Below, in pieces: positions 25,931 to 34,564 of a DNA stretch of 64,000 nucleotides. The notes under the pieces are model-generated. The model had not been told where the DNA came from. It saw only the letters and a program-made list of their open reading frames with translations, and searched no databases. The stretch lies in assembly GCA_016717165.1 (NCBI GenBank), contig JADKGA010000003.1, forward strand, positions 682,001 through 746,000. Direction: 5' to 3'. Position numbers and translations under genes: made by a program. Positions within the stretch are counted from its first letter, which is position 1; every line of letters begins with the position of its first letter. Source of the DNA: Candidatus Lutibacillus vidarii (GTDB lineage Bacteria > Actinomycetota > Actinomycetes > Actinomycetales > Dermatophilaceae).

Positions 25931-26862
25931 CCGCTCGGGTGCTCAAGCCGGCCCCCGCATGGCTCGTCTCCAGTGAGCAGCCCATAGGCCCGGGCCGCGT
26001 CGGACGGCGAAAGCGGGCCGCCTTCCTCGAAAAGACGCTGGGCGACGGCGCTGAGGTTGTGCGCCGGGCCATGTATGCCGAGTCCGCCGACCCACGCGGC
26101 GACCGGCCCGGGGTGCTCTTTCGGATCGACCCGAGGATCAAGCTCGTCGCGCTCGTCGTCCTGCTCCTCGGCGTTGCCCTGGTCCACACTCCGGTGACGC
26201 TGGCTGTGGTTTACCTCGGCCTGGTCCTGCTCGCCTGGGCGGGAGGAGTGTCGGTCGGCGCATTCGTCACCCGGGTCTGGCTCTTCGTCCCGCTCTTCAC
26301 CGCGGTCGCCCTCGCGCCGGCAACCCTGTCCGTCATCACTCCGGGCGAGGTCCTGGTGCCGCTGTGGACGTGGCACGGCGCGCAGGAAGGCATCACCTCA
26401 CAAGGCCTGACCTCGGCTGGTCTGGTCATCCTGCGGGTGGCGTGCTCGGTCTCCCTGGTGCTGCTGGTGACGATCAGTACCTCGTGGAACCGGTTGCTGG
26501 CCGCCCTCGGTGCGCTCGGAGTGCCACGGATCTTCGTGATGGTCATTGCCATGGCCTATCGCTACCTCTTCGTCCTGCTCGGCTCGGTGCTGGACATGGT
26601 CCTGGCCCGTAAGGCGCGCACGGTGCAGCCCGTCGCGCATACCGCGGGCGACCGGCGGTTCGTCGGGGCGGCCGTGGGCACACTGCTGGGGCGGGCCGGA
26701 CACCTGTCCGAAGAGGTGCACCAGGCGATGACGGCCCGCGGGTATGCCGGCCAGCACCACACACTCACTGGCTTCCGCGCCTCCGGCCTGGACCTGCTGG
26801 CTCTGGCCGCTTCGCTGATGGTCGCGGTCGTCATCGTCGGGGGCGACCATCTTCTCCGCTGA
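25927..26862 (+). CDS. cbiQ: ECF transporter transmembrane T component (CbiQ family)
   Basis: 311 residues, GTG start overlapping the upstream stop by 4 nt. Four to six membrane helices and the two coupling motifs that contact the ATPase: ARKART(V) near residue 225 and MTARGYAGQHH near residue 270 (Ala-Arg-Gly type). DPRIKLVALVVLLLGVALVH is the usual start of the family core. The first ~60 residues are a hydrophilic extension not typical of CbiQ; an alternative start at the ATG at 26071 would remove it. Confidence 0.9.
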   Translation: MTARVLKPAPAWLVSSEQPIGPGRVGRRKRAAFLEKTLGDGAEVVRRAMYAESADPRGDRPGVLFRIDPRIKLVALVVLLLGVALVHTPVTLAVVYLGLVLLAWAGGVSVGAFVTRVWLFVPLFTAVALAPATLSVITPGEVLVPLWTWHGAQEGITSQGLTSAGLVILRVACSVSLVLLVTISTSWNRLLAALGALGVPRIFVMVIAMAYRYLFVLLGSVLDMVLARKARTVQPVAHTAGDRRFVGAAVGTLLGRAGHLSEEVHQAMTARGYAGQHHTLTGFRASGLDLLALAASLMVAVVIVGGDHLLR

Positions 26863-26902
26863 CCCGCGTCCGGGCACCGACGCCGACACGGGCACCCACG
26901 CC

Positions 26903-27664
26903 ATGGCAGACACCGAGATCGTCTTCCACGCCAAAGGGCTCGGCTACACCTACCTCGACCGCTACCCCGCGCTCGATGACGTGAGCTTCCAGATCCGCAG
27001 GGGGGAGCGGATCGCCCTGCTGGGCGCCAACGGCTCCGGCAAGTCGACCCTGCTGAAGATCCTTGACGGTCTGGTCTTCCCCACGTCCGGGGAGCTGTCG
27101 GCATACGGTCAACCGCTGACCGAGGAGTCACTGGCCGACCCGGCCGTCAACGCCAGGTTCCGGTCCCGGGTGGGGATTGTCTTCCAGAACTCCGACGTCC
27201 AGGTCTTCTCGGCCACGGTGCGCGAGGAGATCGCCTTCGGCTGCCTTCAGCTCGGCCTCTCCGCAGCGGAGACGGCGGCCCGCACCGCCGATGTCCTCGA
27301 CATGCTCGAGATCGAGGACCTCACCGACCGAACCCCGTTCCTGCTCTCCGGTGGCCAGAAGAAGAAGGTCGCCCTCGCCTCGGTCCTCGTCATGAATCCC
27401 GAGGTCATCCTCTTCGATGAGCCCACCGCCGCGCTCGACCCGCGCACCCAGCACTGGCTCATCGACCTCATCGCCCAGCTCGGTGAGGCGGGCAAGACCG
27501 TCGTCCTCGCCACCCACGACCTGCACACCTTGGCCGACCTCACCGACCGAGCCATCATCTTCGGTGAGAACCACCGCGTCCTCGCCGACACCCAGACCCG
27601 AGCCATCCTCGCCGACCGCTCCCAGCTCATTGCCGCGAACCTCATCCACGACCACGAGGTGTAG
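26903..27664 (+). CDS. cbiO: ECF transporter ATPase (CbiO family)
   Basis: 253 residues, an ABC ATPase with Walker A GANGSGKST, Q-loop VFQNSDVQVFSATV, signature LSGGQKKKVALA, Walker B VILFDEPTAALD and H-loop LATHD. The KKK after the signature Gln and the QNSDVQ Q-loop are typical of CbiO/EcfA. Completes the M(N)-Q-O importer driving uptake of Ni2+ or Co2+. ATG at 26903 lies 40 bp after cbiQ. Confidence 0.95.
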   Translation: MADTEIVFHAKGLGYTYLDRYPALDDVSFQIRRGERIALLGANGSGKSTLLKILDGLVFPTSGELSAYGQPLTEESLADPAVNARFRSRVGIVFQNSDVQVFSATVREEIAFGCLQLGLSAAETAARTADVLDMLEIEDLTDRTPFLLSGGQKKKVALASVLVMNPEVILFDEPTAALDPRTQHWLIDLIAQLGEAGKTVVLATHDLHTLADLTDRAIIFGENHRVLADTQTRAILADRSQLIAANLIHDHEV

Positions 27665-27751
27665 CCGGGCCCGATCCGCCGAGGTCGACCGCCCCGAAGA
27701 CCCGCGTGGACGCCGGCTCCGTCGAGCGCCAGGGCTGTCACGCAGGTGACG

Positions 27752-29161
27752 TCATACCCGCTCGATGACGGCGGTGAGCAGCGCGGCGCGCACGCCGGGC
27801 GAGCAGGACCCCAGCAGCGCGTGGATCGGCGCCATCCGGGTTGGCAGGGCCAGACCGCCGTCACCGCCGGCCAGCCCGGCCGCGGCGAGCAGCCCGCCTA
27901 GGGTTGCATCGTCGAGACCCGCTGGGTCGAGTGAGCCGAGCACACCGGCGATGCCGGGGTCGACCGCGACCGGCCCGGCCGCCTGCGCCGCCGCAGTCGC
28001 CTCCCGCAGCGCCGCCAGGACATCCCCGACGCCTGGCGCGGTCGCCGCCGACACGGTCAGATGCAGGCTCGCCGGCCCACCCCGATAGGGCAGCTGCGGC
28101 TGGGCGTACCACCCCCGCGCCAGCAGCTCGTCGGCGATCGTGTAGACATCGCACGAGTCATCGGTCGCCAGCGTGAGCAGCGTCGAGTCGGGCGCCACCA
28201 ATACGCGCAACCCAGGTATGCCGTCGACGCCCGCCGCGATCGCCAGGGTCGCCTCGCGCGCCTCAGCGGCCAGGGCGGCATACCCCTGCCGGCCGAGCAT
28301 CGAGACGGTGGCCCACGCGGCGGCCAGCGGCCCACCGGACTTGGTCGACTGCAGGGTCGAGTTGACCACCCCGTAGCCCGGCCAGTCCGCGGTCGCCCAG
28401 AACTGGGTATGCCGCAGCGCCATCGACCGGTGCAGCAACAGCGAGGCGCCCTTGGGCGCATATCCGTACTTGTGCAGGTCGGCCGACACGCTCGTCACAC
28501 CCGGCACCACGAAGCTCCACGGCGGCGCGTCCAGGAAGGGCAGGACGAAACCGCCGATGCAGGCATCGACGTGGCACCGGATGCCCCGCTCGGCGGCCAC
28601 GGCGGCGATCTCCTCGATCGGGTCGACGACCCCGTGCGCATATGACGGTGCGCTCGCCGCGACGAGCACGGTCCGCTCGCTCAGCGCCGCGGCCATCGCC
28701 GCGGGATCGGCGCGGTAGGTCGCCGGGTCGACGTCGACCAAGGTGAGCTCGAGCCCGAACAGATGCGCCGCCTTGTGGAAGGCCGCGTGGATCGTCGTCG
28801 GTGCGACGATCCGCGGCCGCGCGACCTCAGGTCGGGCGTCGCGGGCCGCGAGAACGGCGAGCAGACACGACTCCGTGCCCCCGCTGGTCACCGTCCCGGC
28901 ATACCCCGCCGGCGCGTCGAGCAGACCGGCCGCGAAGCCCACCACCTCGCGCTCCATCGCCGCGAGCGAGGGGAACGCGGTCGGGTCCAGCCCGTTCGAC
29001 CCGCCGTATGCCGCGAGCGCCTCCCGGGCGACGAGGTCCACCTCCGCACGCCCCGAGTCATAGACGTAGGCGAGCGTTCGGCCCCCGTGGGTAGGCAGGT
29101 CGTGCTCGCGTAGCGACACCAGGCGCTCGCGCACCTGCTCAGCGGTCAACGGCGTGCTCAT
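27752..29161 (-). CDS. PLP-dependent decarboxylase/lyase, sphingosine-1-phosphate lyase-like
   Basis: 469 residues. Group II PLP fold: TVTSGGTESCLLAVLAARD (phosphate-binding loop), APTTIHAAFHKAAH (His stacking on PLP), HVDACIGGFVLPF (Asp for the pyridine N) and SADLHKYGYAPKGASLLLH (Schiff-base Lys). SADxHKYGYAPKG is the hallmark of the S1P lyase branch rather than glutamate decarboxylase. Without sphingolipid genes nearby the physiological substrate is unclear: a phospho-amino-alcohol lyase or aromatic amino acid decarboxylase are both possible. Its ATG overlaps the stop of the upstream permease (ATGA), so the two are one operon. Confidence 0.87.
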   Translation of the reverse strand: MSTPLTAEQVRERLVSLREHDLPTHGGRTLAYVYDSGRAEVDLVAREALAAYGGSNGLDPTAFPSLAAMEREVVGFAAGLLDAPAGYAGTVTSGGTESCLLAVLAARDARPEVARPRIVAPTTIHAAFHKAAHLFGLELTLVDVDPATYRADPAAMAAALSERTVLVAASAPSYAHGVVDPIEEIAAVAAERGIRCHVDACIGGFVLPFLDAPPWSFVVPGVTSVSADLHKYGYAPKGASLLLHRSMALRHTQFWATADWPGYGVVNSTLQSTKSGGPLAAAWATVSMLGRQGYAALAAEAREATLAIAAGVDGIPGLRVLVAPDSTLLTLATDDSCDVYTIADELLARGWYAQPQLPYRGGPASLHLTVSAATAPGVGDVLAALREATAAAQAAGPVAVDPGIAGVLGSLDPAGLDDATLGGLLAAAGLAGGDGGLALPTRMAPIHALLGSCSPGVRAALLTAVIERV

Positions 29162-30446
29162 CGAGCCATCCTCTCCACGCGGTAGCCCCGCAAGGCCAGC
29201 AGCGACAGCAGCACCAGCACGGCGGGCACTGCGGAGAACCCGAGCGTCACCGCCCACACGGCAGCGTCGGACTGCACCGCAGCCGAGTCCGTCGAGGACA
29301 CATACCCACCGGCCGCCAGCACCAGCCCATAGACGAACGGCCCGAGCGCCATCCCCAGTGTCTCCCCGGCGGTCCAGACCCCGGTGAACACCCCGACTCG
29401 GTTCTCCCCGGTCCGTGCCGCGTCGGCCGCAGCCACGTCCGGCAGCATCGCGAGCGGGAAGAGCTGCGCGCCGGCATACCCGATGCCGACGATCGCGACC
29501 GCGAGATAGACCCCGACAGCAGGCAGTGCCCGGGCCGCCACGAGCAGTCCGGCGCCGACGGCCAGGACCAGCGAGCTGGCGGCATACCCGCCCTTCTTGC
29601 CGAGCGCGCGGGAGACCCGCTCCCAAACCGGGGTGCAGACGATCGCCGGCCCGACGAAGCAGACGAAGAGCACCGACCCGGCGCCAGGGTCGCGCAACAC
29701 CTGCCGCGCCACGTAGTCGACGCCCGCGAGCATCGCCCCGGTCGCCAGCGCCTGCACGACAAAGGTGGTGAGCAGCGTGCGGAAGGCCCGGTTCCCCGCG
29801 ACGAGCCCCAGCTGCTCACGCAGCCCGCCCGCGCCCGCGGCCACCGCCCGCACCGGCGCGTGCCGGGTGCCCCACCACGCCCCGAGCGCACCTCCGGCGA
29901 TCAGCACCGCGACGAAGAGCCCCATCACGGCATACCCCCGCTCCGGGCCGACCGCATTGCGCACCATCGGCGCCAGCCCGCCGCTGACGAGGATCGCGAC
30001 CGCGAGCACGGCGACCCGCCAGGACATGATCCGGGTGCGTTCGGCCGGGTCGTCGGTCAGCTCCGCGGGCATCGCCACGTAGGGCACCTGGAAGAACGCG
30101 TATGCCGTCGCGCACGCCAGGAAGGCCACCACCACCCACGCGGTGGCCAGGGCCTGCGGCTGGGCGGGCCCGGCGAAGAGCAGGGCGAAACAGCCGGCGA
30201 GCGCGAGCCCAGCCCGCAGCAGGAAGGGTCGGCGCGGTCCGGCCGGGTGGGTGGAGCGGTCGCTGATCCGCCCGACGATCGGGTTGAGCACGACGTCCCA
30301 GGCTTTCGGCAGGAAGACGACCACTCCGGCCAGCGCCGCCGCGACGCCCAACCGTTCGGTGAGGTAGGGCAACAGCATCAGCCCCGGCACGGTCCCAAAG
30401 GCCCCGGTGGCGACTCGCCCAGCGCGTATCCCCGCCGGATCTGCAT
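29158..30446 (-). CDS. GPH/MelB-family sugar:cation symporter (MFS), one frameshift at the N-terminus
   Basis: About 429 residues after repair. The main frame carries GAFGTVPGLMLLPYLTERLGV (TM1), the MelB loop KAWDVVLNPIVGRISDRSTH and PRRPFLLRAG, then YVAMPAELTDDPAERTRIMSWR, around 12 membrane segments in all. The natural start, MQIRRGYALG from the ATG at 30446, is in another frame; one G appears lost near 30410-30417 (GGCGAGTC for GGCGGAGTC). The main frame extends upstream to 30603 but that part reads as noise. Co-transcribed with the PLP lyase, suggesting that the pair handles one substrate. Confidence 0.85.
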
Positions 30447-30604
30447 CCGGCCACGATAGGGCTCGTCGGGCGCCGTCGGCAGTCCTGACGAGGCAGACCG
30501 GGGTGTCTCCCGGTACGTGACGGCGCGGGCCGCCAGGCCTACCGGTGAACGGCGGAGTGGTCGCCGGGGTGGATGTGGGCTCGACGGTTGGCTGGACCGT
30601 CACC

Positions 30605-31306
30605 TCAGTCGTGGGCCGGGTCGCGATGCGGGGCGACGTGCCGGGTCGTGGTGGCCAGGCCGTTGCGGTATGCCGCGATGACCGCCTGCACCCGGTCGCG
30701 CACGCCCAGCTTGGTGAGCACTCGGGAGACGTGGGTTTTGACGGTCGCCTCGGTGACCCGCAAGCGGGCGGCGATCTCGGCGTTGGAGAACCCTTGGGCG
30801 ATCAGCCACCACACGTCCAGCTCGCGGTCGGTCAGGCGTTGAGCCACGTTCGGGGCGCCGGTGGGGCGTTCGGCGCGCCGCATCACTCGGGCGGTGACGG
30901 CCGGATCGAGCACCGCGTCGCCGGCAACGACGGCATACACCGCGTGCACGAGCGCTTCGGGCCGGGAGTTCTTGAGCAAGAAACCGCTCGCCCCGGCGTC
31001 CAGCGCGCCGAAGAGCACCTCGTCGTCATCGAAGGTCGTCAGCACGATGACCCGCACCGACGGCGCCTGGACGGTCAGTTCGGCGGTGGCGGCAATGCCG
31101 TCGCGGCCGGGCATCCGCACATCCATCAGGACGACGTCCGGGTCCCTGGTGCGCACGACCGCCACGGCCTGCTCGCCGTCGCCGGCCTCCCCGCACACCT
31201 CAATTCCGTGCGCGTCCAGGATGGTGCGCAGGGCGATCCGCATCATCGGCTGGTCATCGACGATGACCACCCGCGGTGGCCCCCACGTACGGCCCGACTC
31301 AGCCAT
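30605..31306 (-). CDS. LuxR/NarL-type response regulator
   Basis: 233 residues. Receiver domain with acidic pocket VDDQ (Asp17/18), phosphoacceptor Asp62 in VVLMDVRMPG and Lys in GFLLKNSRPE; C-terminal LuxR helix-turn-helix LTDRELDVWWLIAQGFSNAE ... EATVKTHVSRVLTKLGVRDR. It overlaps the upstream kinase by 8 nt, an obvious pair. Downstream of the desaturase-kinase genes in one operon, so it may act on membrane lipid genes, like DesR, but targets are unknown. Confidence 0.94.
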   Translation of the reverse strand: MAESGRTWGPPRVVIVDDQPMMRIALRTILDAHGIEVCGEAGDGEQAVAVVRTRDPDVVLMDVRMPGRDGIAATAELTVQAPSVRVIVLTTFDDDEVLFGALDAGASGFLLKNSRPEALVHAVYAVVAGDAVLDPAVTARVMRRAERPTGAPNVAQRLTDRELDVWWLIAQGFSNAEIAARLRVTEATVKTHVSRVLTKLGVRDRVQAVIAAYRNGLATTTRHVAPHRDPAHD

Positions 31307-32492
31307 CGGTGGACCTTGGCAGGCGTGCGGTCACCCGGAAGCCGGTGCCGTCCTGTCCCGCGGAGACGGTCCCGCCGAAGATCGCGGCGCGCTCACGCAT
31401 CCCGACCAGGCCGCGCCCGCTGCCCGGGCTGGTCGTGACGCGGGCCGGACCGGGGTCGAGGACGTCGACGGTGACCTGATCGCCGACGGTGACGGTGACC
31501 GAGGCGGCGGTGGCGCTGCTGTGTCGGGCGACATTGGTGAGGGCCTCCTCGGCGATCCGGTAGGCGCACGTGCTGCGGGCCGGGTCCACGGCGTCGATCG
31601 GGCCAGTCAGCTGCAGGCTCACCTCCAGGCCCGCCTGGCTCCATCGGGCCGCGGTGGCCGGCAGGTCGGGGAGGGTGGGTTGCGGGCTGAGCTGGGCCCC
31701 GCTGCCCGGAGCCTCGCCGCCCACCGGACGCAGTACGTGCAGCAGCCGGTGCATCTCGTGGACCGCCTCGCGGCTGGACTGTTCGATCGAGCTCAGGGCC
31801 GCCCGGGCCCGTTCGGGGGAGCGGTCGAGCGTCGCACGGGCCGCCCCGGCCTGCACCCCGATGAGGCTGACATGGTGGGCGACGACGTCGTGCAGCTCGC
31901 GCGCGATCCGGGCCCGCTCGGCGCCGACCGCCGCCTCGGCCCTCTCGGTGCGCTCCCGTTCGGCGTCCGCGAGGCGCTGCTCGACCTCGGCCAGGTATGC
32001 CGCGCGCACCCGCCCGATCGCGCCGAGCAGCCCGGGGAGGACCACGATGGCCGCCGCGAACGCAGCTGCCGACGCCCAGGACCCAGATGATGCGCCGGCC
32101 CCGACACCGATGACCAGGGCCAGCACGCCCAGCGCCACCCAGACCCAGACCCGCCGGCTCGACCAGCGGCCCAACGCGTGGGCGGCGAGCATGCACCCGG
32201 CGGCCAGCTGCGCGGCATACAGGCCAGGCTCGTGGACGGTTGCGGCGACGAGCACGATGACGACGAGGGCGGCCAGGGTGCGGAACGGGTGTCGCCGACG
32301 CCACCCCAGCACGGCCCCGGCCGCGACGGCCAGCGGCAGGATGACCGGACCGGCGGGAGCCGCCTCGACCGTCGGGTTGCCCAGGGCCAGAAGGTGTCCG
32401 GTGACCCCGAGGGCGGCGACGGCCAGGGCGAGCCCCACATCGGCGGCCGCGGCTCCGCCCGCCGTGCGCAACCAGGTCATCCACCCTCGCAC
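31299..32492 (-). CDS. Sensor histidine kinase, HisKA_3 (DesK/NarX-like)
   Basis: 397 residues, GTG start. Five to six N-terminal membrane helices (1-160) with no large extracellular domain, a coiled coil (~165-190), the phosphoacceptor His201 in ARIARELHDVVAHH (HisKA_3 signature), and HATPase_c with EEALTNVARHS (N box) and GSGRGLVGMRERAA (G box). A compact membrane sensor of this form is typical of DesK-like kinases that read bilayer state or small membrane-active compounds. Starts 19 bp after the desaturase gene. Confidence 0.93.
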   Translation of the reverse strand: MRGWMTWLRTAGGAAAADVGLALAVAALGVTGHLLALGNPTVEAAPAGPVILPLAVAAGAVLGWRRRHPFRTLAALVVIVLVAATVHEPGLYAAQLAAGCMLAAHALGRWSSRRVWVWVALGVLALVIGVGAGASSGSWASAAAFAAAIVVLPGLLGAIGRVRAAYLAEVEQRLADAERERTERAEAAVGAERARIARELHDVVAHHVSLIGVQAGAARATLDRSPERARAALSSIEQSSREAVHEMHRLLHVLRPVGGEAPGSGAQLSPQPTLPDLPATAARWSQAGLEVSLQLTGPIDAVDPARSTCAYRIAEEALTNVARHSSATAASVTVTVGDQVTVDVLDPGPARVTTSPGSGRGLVGMRERAAIFGGTVSAGQDGTGFRVTARLPRSTDG

Positions 32493-32510
32493 CTCGTCAT
32501 CGTAGGTGGG

Positions 32511-33545
32511 TCAGCGCACACCGGCTGTCTGGATCGCGTCCGCCGCACGCCCAGCGGTGGGGACGACACCCAGGCGCCGACGGCGAGGGTGGGCGAGGAT
32601 GGCCAGCATCGCGGCGACCGTGTGCCGCAGCCAGCGCCAGCCCAGGCGGGTGGACCGCCAGGGGTGGCGCGCGACCGCCGGGGGGCGAGGCAGGTCGCGC
32701 AGTGGTTCCCACAGCTGGGCGAGCATGCCCGTGGGCATCGGCTCGTCGATGCCGTACCGCCGTGGCCGGCGATCCGCGGGCACCCGGTAGGTGCCGAAGA
32801 TGATGTCCCACAGCGGCAGTCCGACGGAGTAGTTGGTGCCGTGGGCGTCCGGCTCGTTGGAGTGGTGCCAGTGGTGGAACTCCGGCGTGATGACGATCCG
32901 GTGCAACGGTCGCCAGCGCCACCGGACGTTGGCGTGCAGGAACAGGCCGAGTCCGAACTGGACCGCCGCGAGCACGCCACTGAGCTCGGCGGAGAAGCCG
33001 GCGGCGAGCAGGAAGACGATCGGCGGGGCCAGCAGCAGGCCGTCGAAGGGGTGCCCACGGAACCCGCTCACCCAGTCCAGCTGCTCGGTGGAGTGGTGGA
33101 CCTTGTGGAAGCGCCACCCGGCCGGGATCTCGTGGGCGAAGCGATGCGCCCAGTAGGAGACCAGGTCGAACAGCAGGATCCCCAGGGCGATGCGCACCCC
33201 GTCTGGTAGCGCCTCGACTGCTGGGCGCAACACCAGCGCCGGCAGCCAGAACAGCGACAGGACGGACACGAGGATCGCACCCGCAGTCCCGAGGACCTGC
33301 AGGATCGGGGCGCTCAAGGCGTAGGCGAGGTCGGTGCCCACAGCCGGGCGACGCAGCCGTTGGCGGTGGCGTGGGAAGAGCCGCTCGAACGGCACCACGA
33401 TGGCGAACAGGAGCGCGACCACGGCGAGCGCGTTGAGGTCGATGCTCAGCGAGACGGCGATGACCACGGCGGTGAGGAGCAGGCGCATACCTGCCACGGT
33501 GGTGCGAGTCGGCCTGGGTGTCGTCGGCCGACCGGGGGACGACAT
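32511..33545 (-). CDS. Sterol desaturase / fatty acid hydroxylase family protein
   Basis: 344 residues. Integral membrane di-iron enzyme with the expected His boxes: HRFAHE, HKVHHS, and HHWHH in EFHHWHHSNEPDAHGTNY. Four to five membrane helices. The family hydroxylates or desaturates lipid chains, or cleaves alkylglycerol ethers. First gene of a probable operon with the downstream kinase and response regulator. An ATG at residue 20 (MRLLLTAVV) is an alternative start just before TM1. Exact substrate not predictable. Confidence 0.9.
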   Translation of the reverse strand: MSSPGRPTTPRPTRTTVAGMRLLLTAVVIAVSLSIDLNALAVVALLFAIVVPFERLFPRHRQRLRRPAVGTDLAYALSAPILQVLGTAGAILVSVLSLFWLPALVLRPAVEALPDGVRIALGILLFDLVSYWAHRFAHEIPAGWRFHKVHHSTEQLDWVSGFRGHPFDGLLLAPPIVFLLAAGFSAELSGVLAAVQFGLGLFLHANVRWRWRPLHRIVITPEFHHWHHSNEPDAHGTNYSVGLPLWDIIFGTYRVPADRRPRRYGIDEPMPTGMLAQLWEPLRDLPRPPAVARHPWRSTRLGWRWLRHTVAAMLAILAHPRRRRLGVVPTAGRAADAIQTAGVR

Positions 33546-33691
33546 GCGTCATCCTTTCGTCGGACCGTCTCGCGGACAGCGGCGGGACGAACGGGCCTGG
33601 CTGCTGGCCACCCCAAGACCCGGTGCCATCGAACTGGTGGGGTCGGGCGTACCCACTGGCAGCAAGGCAGGCGCCGTCATACTCTGCCGCC

Positions 33692-34336
33692 ATGGCACCC
33701 AACCGTGAGGCGAGGCTGCCCACCGCCTGGGTCGAGCCGTTCGCCCGGGGGCACGGCGCGCACGTCGACTCCGGCTGGGACGGGAACGACTTCCGCGCCG
33801 TCTTCCGTGGCACCCGCGGCCAGGTGCAGTGGGAGCTCACCGTCGATGGTCACCTCGACACCGACTATCCGGCGACCAGCGCGCTCAGGTGCTCAACTCC
33901 GTATGCCGGGTCGTTCGTCGTCGGCGGCGGGTCGTCGCAGGTCGCGTCCTCCGGCACCGAGGCGGACCTGCTGTTCGGGGCGCTGTCGGCGGCCCGATCG
34001 TGGTGGCGGGGACGCGGCAAGGGCGGTCCCAGGCCCGCGGGCGGCTCAGTGGCCGCCGGCGGCTCCGTGGCCGCGGGCGGCGACGGTGGCCCTGGCGCGT
34101 CACTCAGCCTGACCGACCCCGACGGGGTACTGACCCCCGAACTGCTCAGGATGCTCGAGAGCTGGCCGCCGTCGACCCACGCCCGAAGCGCCCGGCACGA
34201 CGACCGGTTCTCGCTGCGGCTGTCCGGCGGAACGCTGATCTTCACGACCGAGAACCGGTGGGGCGAGGCCGTCACCGCCCATCAGGTCAAGATCCTCAAC
34301 GCCGTCCTCGACCGCCTCGCAGCCCGGTCTTCCTGA
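33692..34336 (+). CDS. Hypothetical protein
   Basis: 214 residues from the ATG at 33692; reading from further upstream gives Cys- and Arg-rich noise. No signal peptide or membrane helix. Two moderately conserved-looking blocks, PTAWVEPFARGHGAHVDSGW with WELTVDGHLDTDYP, and RFSLRLSGGTLIFTTENRW, are separated by a low-complexity Gly/Ala linker containing GGSVAA twice. I do not recognise the family. It is divergent from the desaturase operon. Confidence 0.7.
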   Translation: MAPNREARLPTAWVEPFARGHGAHVDSGWDGNDFRAVFRGTRGQVQWELTVDGHLDTDYPATSALRCSTPYAGSFVVGGGSSQVASSGTEADLLFGALSAARSWWRGRGKGGPRPAGGSVAAGGSVAAGGDGGPGASLSLTDPDGVLTPELLRMLESWPPSTHARSARHDDRFSLRLSGGTLIFTTENRWGEAVTAHQVKILNAVLDRLAARSS

Positions 34337-34564
34337 CCTCGCATCTGGGCATCCGGCCAGGTCCGGCCGGTGTCGGTGCCCGCGGGCATCGCACGCGCCA
34401 CCAGAGCGTCGACCTTCTCACGGGACTGTGGCGACCGAGTGCTCGTCGGCGGCCAGGGGGCAGTCTGCAAGCGGTGGGATCGAGACCGAATCGTGATCCA
34501 CGGTGCGGTTCTGGACGCCCGGCCGGGCGATGGGTTGTCAGACCTCGCGGCTAGCGTCGGTGTC

